A stretch of 64,000 nt of DNA, taken from assembly GCF_046365375.1 (NCBI RefSeq), contig NZ_JBKEIT010000006.1:186001-250000 (forward strand), in the 5' to 3' direction. The stretch comes from Butyricimonas muris. Lineage in GTDB: Bacteria > Bacteroidota > Bacteroidia > Bacteroidales > Marinifilaceae. Position numbers and translations under genes: made by a program. Below, piece after piece: positions 59,071-64,000 of this stretch (position 1 is its first letter; each line of letters starts with the position of its first letter). The notes beneath the pieces are model-generated. The model searched no databases. It was not told the origin of the DNA and saw only the letters and a program-made list of their open reading frames with translations.

Positions 59071-59625
59071 TTACTCCATCAAGTGTTCCACGAGGATTTT
59101 GATACCGATGGCGATGAGGATGATGCCACCGAGAAGTTCGACGTTGATGCCTTTGATCTTGCCGAAACGATATCCGCAGATAACCCCAAGCAAAGAAAGG
59201 GTGAAGGTGACAAGGGCGATTATGAAAGCGGGGAAATAAATACTTGTTTTCAGGAATGCCATACTGACGCCGACAGCTAATGCGTCAATGCTGGTGGCAA
59301 TGCCAAGGGTGATAAGAGTTTTGTTGGAAAAAGACGAGATGGTTGTTTCCTCTTCCTCGAATGATTCGTAAATCATTTTGCCTCCCAGAAAACCAAGCAA
59401 TACAAAGGCAATCCAATGGTCGAAAGAGGTGATGTACGAGCTGAAGCTAACCCCGAGTAACCAACCGAGTAAGGTCATGCCTCCTTGAAATATTCCCATG
59501 GTGAAGGCAAGGCGCAATGATTGATTCATGCGGAACGGTTGCATAACGATCCCCCCGCTGATACTTACAGCGAGGCTATCCATTGCCAACCCTAAGGCGA
59601 TCATTAATACGGAGATAATACCCAT
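59071..59625 (-). CDS. mntP: MntP-like manganese efflux protein
   Basis: This inner-membrane protein of 184 residues has six membrane helices in two homologous halves. Each half carries the metal-binding Asp: LGLAMDSLAVSISGG with D16, and ATSIDALAVGVSMAF with D114. MntP exports Mn2+ and protects against manganese toxicity. The ATG at 59625 is chosen, as the frame further upstream adds six residues not seen in the family. No yybP-ykoY-like manganese riboswitch was recognised upstream. It is divergent from the GSCFA gene. Confidence 0.93.
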   Translation of the reverse strand: MGIISVLMIALGLAMDSLAVSISGGIVMQPFRMNQSLRLAFTMGIFQGGMTLLGWLLGVSFSSYITSFDHWIAFVLLGFLGGKMIYESFEEEETTISSFSNKTLITLGIATSIDALAVGVSMAFLKTSIYFPAFIIALVTFTLSLLGVICGYRFGKIKGINVELLGGIILIAIGIKILVEHLME

Positions 59626-59681
59626 GCATGAAATTTTTGACAAAAGTATAAAAATGATGGCGAAATTAAGCGCAAAAAATG

Positions 59682-59689
59682 TAACTTTG
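59682..59689 (+). promoter_or_regulatory. -7 promoter element of the GSCFA gene
   Basis: TAACTTTG matches TAnnTTTG, 35 bases before the ATG. On the other strand TACTTTTG at 59641-59648 could serve mntP. Confidence 0.45.
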
Positions 59690-59724
59690 TAGATAAGGAG
59701 AGTTTATTTATAATAAGAATAGAT

Positions 59725-60711
59725 ATGAATTTGCAGACGAAGGTTAATATTACGGCACCCGATTTTATGATAGATTACAGTTCCAAATTGATGATGTTGG
59801 GATCGTGTTTCGCGGAGAATATGGGAGGTAAGTTTTCATATTACAAATTTGATGTTGATGTGAATCCTTGCGGGATTGTTTATAATCCGCGATCGGTAGC
59901 TAATGTGCTCCGTTTGATCGTGGAGGGGAAGAAATTCGGGAAGGAAGATTTGATGCAGGTCGGGGATAAGTGGGTGAGTTTGTTCCACCACGGGGCTTTT
60001 TCTTCGACAGATCAAGAGGAGTGTCTGGATAAGATTAACCGTCGGTTGGCTCGTGCCACTGAAGAGATTCGCTCCGTGGATTTACTGGTGATCACGTGGG
60101 GAACGGCATGGGTATACCGACACACGGGAAAAGACGTGGTCGTATCGAATTGTCACAAGATCCCCTCGCAGGATTTCGAGCGTTATCGGTTGAACGTGGA
60201 AGAGATCGTGAAAGAGTACACGGAATTGATCGGGAGTTTGCAGAAGGTGAATCCCGGAATGCGGGTATTGTTTACCGTGAGTCCTATTCGGCACTGGAAA
60301 GATGGGGCGCATGGAAACCAGTTGAGTAAAGCAACCTTATTGTTGGCAATCGACCAATTGCGGGAAAAGCTGAATAACGTGTATTATTTCCCGGCTTACG
60401 AGATCGTGCTGGACGAGTTGAGGGACTACCGATTCTACGCGGATGATATGTTGCATATGTCCAGCCTCACGATTGACTATACTTGGGAGAGATTCCTGTA
60501 TAGCTTTATCAGTCCGGAGGTGTTGGGACTGATGAACCGGATTGGAAGGATAAACAAGGCGGTAGCTCATCGACCTTTTGATCCGGCGTCAAATGATTAT
60601 CAACGTTTGGTAAAGAATTTACTAACGGAAATTGTAGCGATTTCCCGTTCTTTCCCGTCAATTGATTTTAGTGAAGAAGAAAGAAAGTTGAAAGATTCGG
60701 TAAGCAAGTGA
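59725..60711 (+). CDS. GSCFA domain protein
   Basis: This 328-residue protein belongs to the GSCFA family, named after the motif seen here as LGSCFAENMG near residues 25-34. Further family blocks are YNPRSVANVLRLI near residue 54, WVSLFHHGAFSSTDQEE, VDLLVITWGTAWVYRH near residue 118, and FTVSPIRHWKDGAHGNQLSK near residue 180. The family shows similarity to GDSL/SGNH hydrolases (conserved Gly, Ser, His), suggesting an esterase-like enzyme acting on an unknown substrate. No signal peptide is seen. Confidence 0.9.
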   Translation: MNLQTKVNITAPDFMIDYSSKLMMLGSCFAENMGGKFSYYKFDVDVNPCGIVYNPRSVANVLRLIVEGKKFGKEDLMQVGDKWVSLFHHGAFSSTDQEECLDKINRRLARATEEIRSVDLLVITWGTAWVYRHTGKDVVVSNCHKIPSQDFERYRLNVEEIVKEYTELIGSLQKVNPGMRVLFTVSPIRHWKDGAHGNQLSKATLLLAIDQLREKLNNVYYFPAYEIVLDELRDYRFYADDMLHMSSLTIDYTWERFLYSFISPEVLGLMNRIGRINKAVAHRPFDPASNDYQRLVKNLLTEIVAISRSFPSIDFSEEERKLKDSVSK

Positions 60712-60760
60712 TGATTATCCGTGTTTCATGGCACTTGGGTACGTGGATGGTAGCTGTGAT

Positions 60761-61291
60761 TTAGAGAGAGGGCATTAGTTCTCGCGGTGTCAGCGGAATC
60801 GTGTCTTGTTCCACCACGGGATCGAGTTCTTTCAAATAGATCACGGTCTTCACGGGATAAGCCCCGGCATATTTCTTACGAATACGTTTTAACGCGGGGA
60901 TAGTCTCGATGCGGGTACGGAAGTTGCCGACACGGATTTTAAAGTCGGGATCCGTGTATTGCAGATAGGCACGAATATCCGGAAATTCTTCCTCGAATCG
61001 TTGCGTGTAACTTTTCAACGTGTCGATGTTGGTATTATAAGAACTGGCAGATAATATTTGGATACGATAGCCTTGGAAAGCCTGTTCCTTCCTGTTGACA
61101 GAAAGATTCAGTTTCATTAGCTGTTCGATTTTCGGGTCCCCGTGGAGCGTAACTTTCCCGCCCGTGATAGAGTCTGCTTGAGAGAGTTGTTTGAAAAAGT
61201 CTACATCCGGTTTCACCGCGGGTATAGTGTCTGTCTGTGCCCAAGTTTGATGGGTAATGAATAATATTAAAATAACAAGTATTGATTTCAT
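60761..61291 (-). CDS. SPOR-like exported protein
   Basis: This 176-residue protein has a signal peptide (MKSILVILILFITHQTWAQ) and a C-terminal SPOR-like domain (residues ~85-160: GYRIQILSASSYNTNIDTL, LQYTDPDFKIRVGNFRTRIE). SPOR domains bind glycan strands of septal peptidoglycan lacking stem peptides, so a role at the division site or in peptidoglycan remodelling is likely. The ATG at 61291 is used because it begins the signal peptide. It is convergent with the GSCFA gene and divergent from the cysteine desulfidase-family gene. Confidence 0.85.
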   Translation of the reverse strand: MKSILVILILFITHQTWAQTDTIPAVKPDVDFFKQLSQADSITGGKVTLHGDPKIEQLMKLNLSVNRKEQAFQGYRIQILSASSYNTNIDTLKSYTQRFEEEFPDIRAYLQYTDPDFKIRVGNFRTRIETIPALKRIRKKYAGAYPVKTVIYLKELDPVVEQDTIPLTPRELMPSL

Positions 61292-61385
61292 GAATAAATG
61301 TCTATCGTGATACAACTAATTCGACTTCAATCGACAAAGATAGTATAAATTGTCTTTTTGTGGTAGAAAAATAGATAAATAACAC

Positions 61386-61393
61386 TATTTTTG
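61386..61393 (+). promoter_or_regulatory. -7 promoter element of the desulfidase-family gene
   Basis: TATTTTTG matches TAnnTTTG, 44 bases before the ATG at 61438. A TTTG at 61357-61360 is 25 bases away, longer than usual. Confidence 0.4.
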
Positions 61394-61437
61394 TAGCCGT
61401 GAATATGAAACATTCTACATGAATAAAATAGGAAAAG

Positions 61438-62724
61438 ATGAATCAAGTAACAGATCAACAAATCATTGAAATATTGAGAAGAGAGGCCGTTCCGGCCTTG
61501 GGGTGTACCGAGCCAGTAGCCTGTGCTCTGGCTTGTGCAAAGTGTAAAGAGGTATTGGGAGGCGTGCCCGAGCATTTGGATGTACTGGTTAGTGGTAATA
61601 TTTATAAAAACGGCATGGGGGTCGGGATTCCCGGAACCGGAATGGTAGGTCTTCCTATCGCCGCTGCTTTGGGAGCGGTTTGCGGGAAGTCCGAGTACGG
61701 TCTGGAAGTATTGAAGGACGTGAACGTGGGGGATAACCTGCAACGTGCCAAGGATTTGTTAAGTCATGTTACGGTTTCTCTGAAAATGGATGCCCCGGAT
61801 AAATTGTACGCCGAGGCATTGGCATCCAAGGGAAATGATAAGGTGAAAGTGATTATCGCTCACACGCACACGAATATCATCCTAGTGGAAAAGAACGGCG
61901 AGGAACTTTTCAAGAGAGAATTTAAGTTAGATACGACAAAGAAAGAAGATAAGGGACCGGAGTTAAGCGTGAAACGTATTTGGGATTTCGTGCACGAGGT
62001 AGACGTGAAAGATATCGAGTTTGTTTTGCAAGGAGCCGAGATGAACAAGGCCATTTCTGCCGAGGGGTTACAATCCGAGTACGGTTTGCAAATTGGCAAG
62101 ACGCTGAAAGAGAATATAGACAAGGGATTATTGGAGGACGATTTGTTGAACCGCACATTGATTCGCGCGACGGCAGCGTCGGATGCCCGTATGGACGGAT
62201 GCCCGAAACCGGTAATGACAAATTCCGGTAGCGGTAATCAGGGGATCACGGTGTATTTGCCCGTGGTGGTGGCTGCCGAAAAATTCGGGGCTTCACGCGA
62301 GCAGTTGGCTCGCGCCTTGGCATTGAGTAACCTGATCGCGGTGCATATCCACCATTACATGGGACATCTTTCTGCTCTTTGCGGGATTTTGATTGCCGGT
62401 ACGGGAGCAGCTTCGGCTATCACTTACTTGATGGGCGGTACTTACGAGAATATGGTCAACACGATCAAAACGATGTGTTCCAACTTGACCGGAATGATGT
62501 GTGACGGAGCTAAACAGGGATGTGCCTTGAAAGTTTATTCCGGGGTATCTGCTGCCGTACAGGCGGCTCTGTTATCCATGAACGGTATAAAAACAAATAA
62601 TGACGGGATAGTGGAAGAGGATATCGAGCGAACCATTCGTAACGTGGGATTGATTGGAACCAAGGGAATGGAGGAGACGGATAAGACGATCCTGAACATC
62701 ATGTGCAACAAGGAAACAAAATAG
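61438..62724 (+). CDS. UPF0597/CyuA family serine or cysteine desulfidase-like enzyme
   Basis: This 428-residue enzyme belongs to the UPF0597 (YhaM/CyuA) family, related to iron-sulfur L-serine dehydratase alpha subunits. It has the N-terminal cluster Cys in ALGCTEPVA (C23), and later ATAASDARMDGCPKPVMTNS, GSGNQGITVYLPVVV, MCSNLTGMMCDGAKQGCALK and SAAVQAALLSMNGI. Family members break down L-cysteine to pyruvate, ammonia and sulfide, or L-serine to pyruvate and ammonia. It is likely cytosolic. It is the first of three closely packed rightward genes (TatD-like and TcdA follow). Confidence 0.93.
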   Translation: MNQVTDQQIIEILRREAVPALGCTEPVACALACAKCKEVLGGVPEHLDVLVSGNIYKNGMGVGIPGTGMVGLPIAAALGAVCGKSEYGLEVLKDVNVGDNLQRAKDLLSHVTVSLKMDAPDKLYAEALASKGNDKVKVIIAHTHTNIILVEKNGEELFKREFKLDTTKKEDKGPELSVKRIWDFVHEVDVKDIEFVLQGAEMNKAISAEGLQSEYGLQIGKTLKENIDKGLLEDDLLNRTLIRATAASDARMDGCPKPVMTNSGSGNQGITVYLPVVVAAEKFGASREQLARALALSNLIAVHIHHYMGHLSALCGILIAGTGAASAITYLMGGTYENMVNTIKTMCSNLTGMMCDGAKQGCALKVYSGVSAAVQAALLSMNGIKTNNDGIVEEDIERTIRNVGLIGTKGMEETDKTILNIMCNKETK

Positions 62725-62727
62725 TTT

Positions 62728-63408
62728 TTGAATTTGAACCCGTACGTGAATATACACACGCATCATGTCGGTGAAGGAATCAATGTCTTGGATGTTGGAG
62801 AGGGAAAAGCGTGGATTGAAGACGAGAAAAGACGGGTGATAGAAGAGGGGCAGGAAGTTTTTTACTCGGTAGGTGTTCATCCGATGAAACTCGGGGAAAT
62901 TGGAGAGGATGCTTTGACGTGTGTAAATGACATGCTTTGCACGGGGAGAGTTATCGCGATCGGAGAGTGCGGTTTGGACCGTCGCTCTCCGGTTTGTATA
63001 GAGGAACAGGAACGGGTGTTGGAAAGACAGGTTGAATTGGGCGAAAAGTTTCGGAAACCTCTGATTATTCATTGTGTAAAGGCGTATTCCGAGTTGATAG
63101 CTATTCGGAAAAAGATGAAATCTTCAATCCCGTGGATTATTCACGGGTATAATAATAACGAACAGATATTGCGACAATTGTTGGAACACGGGTTTTATAT
63201 TTCCGCGGGGACGGCACTTTTAAATGACCGCTCCAACGCTTTTCATTTGCTACGACATGTTCCTTTGAACAGGTTGTTTTTGGAGAATGATGACAAGACG
63301 GTGGGGATTGATGTTATTTACAGCGCGGCATCCGGTATACTGGGACTTACCGCGGAGGAATTGAAGAGGGTGACGAGGGAAAATTTAAAGAATGTTTTTG
63401 CGATATAA
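62728..63408 (+). CDS. TatD family metal-dependent hydrolase
   Basis: This 226-residue protein belongs to the TatD DNase/hydrolase family (amidohydrolase fold). The metal-binding HxH is IHTHH near residues 9-13. The GVHPMKL block (His near residue 52), AIGECGLDRRS near residue 76, PLIIHCVKAYSEL near residue 112 and the WIIHGYNNNEQI His near residue 138 follow. The final Asp block is LENDDKTVGIDVIY. No ATG is available: TTG at 62728, 3 bp after the upstream stop, is the likely start, and a GTG at 62746 is possible. Substrate is unknown. Confidence 0.88.
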   Translation: MNLNPYVNIHTHHVGEGINVLDVGEGKAWIEDEKRRVIEEGQEVFYSVGVHPMKLGEIGEDALTCVNDMLCTGRVIAIGECGLDRRSPVCIEEQERVLERQVELGEKFRKPLIIHCVKAYSELIAIRKKMKSSIPWIIHGYNNNEQILRQLLEHGFYISAGTALLNDRSNAFHLLRHVPLNRLFLENDDKTVGIDVIYSAASGILGLTAEELKRVTRENLKNVFAI

Positions 63409-63410
63409 TT

Positions 63411-64000
63411 ATGGATTGGCTGAGTAGAACGGAATTGCTCTTGGGGCAGGAGCGGTTGGGACAGTTGAAAAATGCGCACGTGTTGGTTGCCGGGTTGGGT
63501 GGTGTAGGGGCGTATGCCGCCGAGCAATTGTGCCGGGCAGGGATAGGCGAGTTGACGATTATTGACGGTGATCGTGTAGACGTGACGAATAAAAATCGGC
63601 AGTTGCCGGCATTGGACAGTAATATCGGGAAGGCGAAAGCGGAAATCATGGCTGCCCGATTCCGGGATATCAATCCGGACATCCGGCTTCACGTGATCAA
63701 TGATTTTATCAAAGACGAGCGAATGATCGAGATATTGGAGATGGCGAAGTATGATTACGTGGTAGATGCGATAGACACGTTAGCTCCCAAGATTTTCCTG
63801 ATTTACCATAGTCTGCAAAAGGGATATCGTATCGTGAGTTCCATGGGTGCCGGGGGAAAAATGGACCCGACACAGGTATGTATTGCCGATATTTCCAAAT
63901 CTTATAATTGTAATCTTGCCCGTATGCTTCGCAAAAGGCTTCATAAACTGGGTGTCTACAAGGGGGTGAAGGTCGTGTTCTCGCCCGAGGAAGTTGCTCC
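63411..64000 (+). CDS. tcdA: tRNA threonylcarbamoyladenosine dehydratase, 5' part
   Basis: This is the first ~196 residues of a TcdA protein (E1-like ThiF/MoeB fold); the gene runs off the right edge. It starts MDWLSRTELLLGQERLGQLK, with the nucleotide-binding loop VLVAGLGGVGAYAAEQLCR near residues 24-42, the IIDGDRVDVTNKNRQ region near residue 57, and VVDAIDTLAPKIFL near residue 115. TcdA cyclises t6A37 in tRNAs that read ANN codons. Start is 2 bp after the tatD-like stop, so the genes are co-transcribed. Confidence 0.93.
   Translation, partial: MDWLSRTELLLGQERLGQLKNAHVLVAGLGGVGAYAAEQLCRAGIGELTIIDGDRVDVTNKNRQLPALDSNIGKAKAEIMAARFRDINPDIRLHVINDFIKDERMIEILEMAKYDYVVDAIDTLAPKIFLIYHSLQKGYRIVSSMGAGGKMDPTQVCIADISKSYNCNLARMLRKRLHKLGVYKGVKVVFSPEEVA

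Noticed and set aside
59626..59681. Manganese riboswitch (yybP-ykoY type) before mntP
   Set aside because: The gap to the divergent gene is too short and shows none of the expected stems.

Overview
The window is chromosomal DNA of a member of the Bacteroidales. It carries a SusC/SusD-type outer-membrane import locus, a type III glutamine synthetase, 2-oxoacid:ferredoxin oxidoreductase, a tmRNA with an NYALAA-type tag, -7 elements of the TAnnTTTG type, and almost no Shine-Dalgarno sequences. The gene content (SusC/SusD with DUF4843 and PKD-like lipoproteins, an ECF sigma factor, LytTR signalling) would fit the Odoribacteraceae (Butyricimonas/Odoribacter). That family-level placement is inference from gene style, not from a marker gene. 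No prophage, insertion sequence, CRISPR array or rRNA operon was seen.

Layout. 0-4.4 kb: the 3' end of a susC gene, then susD and two surface lipoproteins, facing a convergent ECF sigma factor. 5.2-12 kb: release factor 1, PyrF, then leftward genes for a P-loop ATPase, a HAD phosphatase, a pyridoxal kinase and a multi-PAS histidine kinase. 12.7-20.3 kb: glutamine synthetase III, a META/MliC-like lipoprotein, a GH3-family protein, RNase HII, a DUF4268 protein and an aminotransferase. 20.3-22.6 kb: a leftward three-gene operon (GNAT acetyltransferase, IbrA-like PP-loop protein, IbrB-like ParB-fold protein) behind a near-consensus promoter. 22.6-26.7 kb: a gene-poor stretch with two leftward terminators, then an EmrA/EmrB drug exporter ending in an unusually short, half-length TolC gene. 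27.1-31.1 kb: galactose genes galM, galK and an SGLT-type symporter. 31.1-35.5 kb: four subunits of a 2-oxoacid:ferredoxin oxidoreductase and an aminotransferase. 36-47 kb: a rightward envelope block (LolC/E-like permease, TonB-like protein, ComF, Ig-like lipoprotein, DUF3108, DUF4837, NamZ-type muramidase, AsmA). 47-47.8 kb: a MntA/HepT toxin-antitoxin pair. 47.8-55.7 kb: PurM, then a six-gene leftward operon of TolC, MacA-like adaptor, ABC ATPase, ABC permease, sensor kinase and LytTR regulator. 55.8-64 kb: tRNA-Asn, a PAS protein, catalase, a YjbR protein, tmRNA, MntP, a GSCFA protein, a SPOR protein, a cysteine desulfidase-family enzyme, TatD and the 5' part of TcdA.

The most unusual feature is in the spacers. 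At least three families of short-period AT-rich repeats (7-bp ATTGAAA, 7-bp GATTTAT, 9-bp GTTTATAAR) form long inverted arms that fill many intergenic gaps almost exactly from stop codon to start codon, sometimes supplying the stop codon itself. A further 11-bp-period, GC-richer repeat occurs upstream of two genes. These, together with the GNAT-IbrA-IbrB operon, the half-size TolC and a terminator-flanked cryptic small ORF near 23.0 kb, are the best leads for something undescribed.
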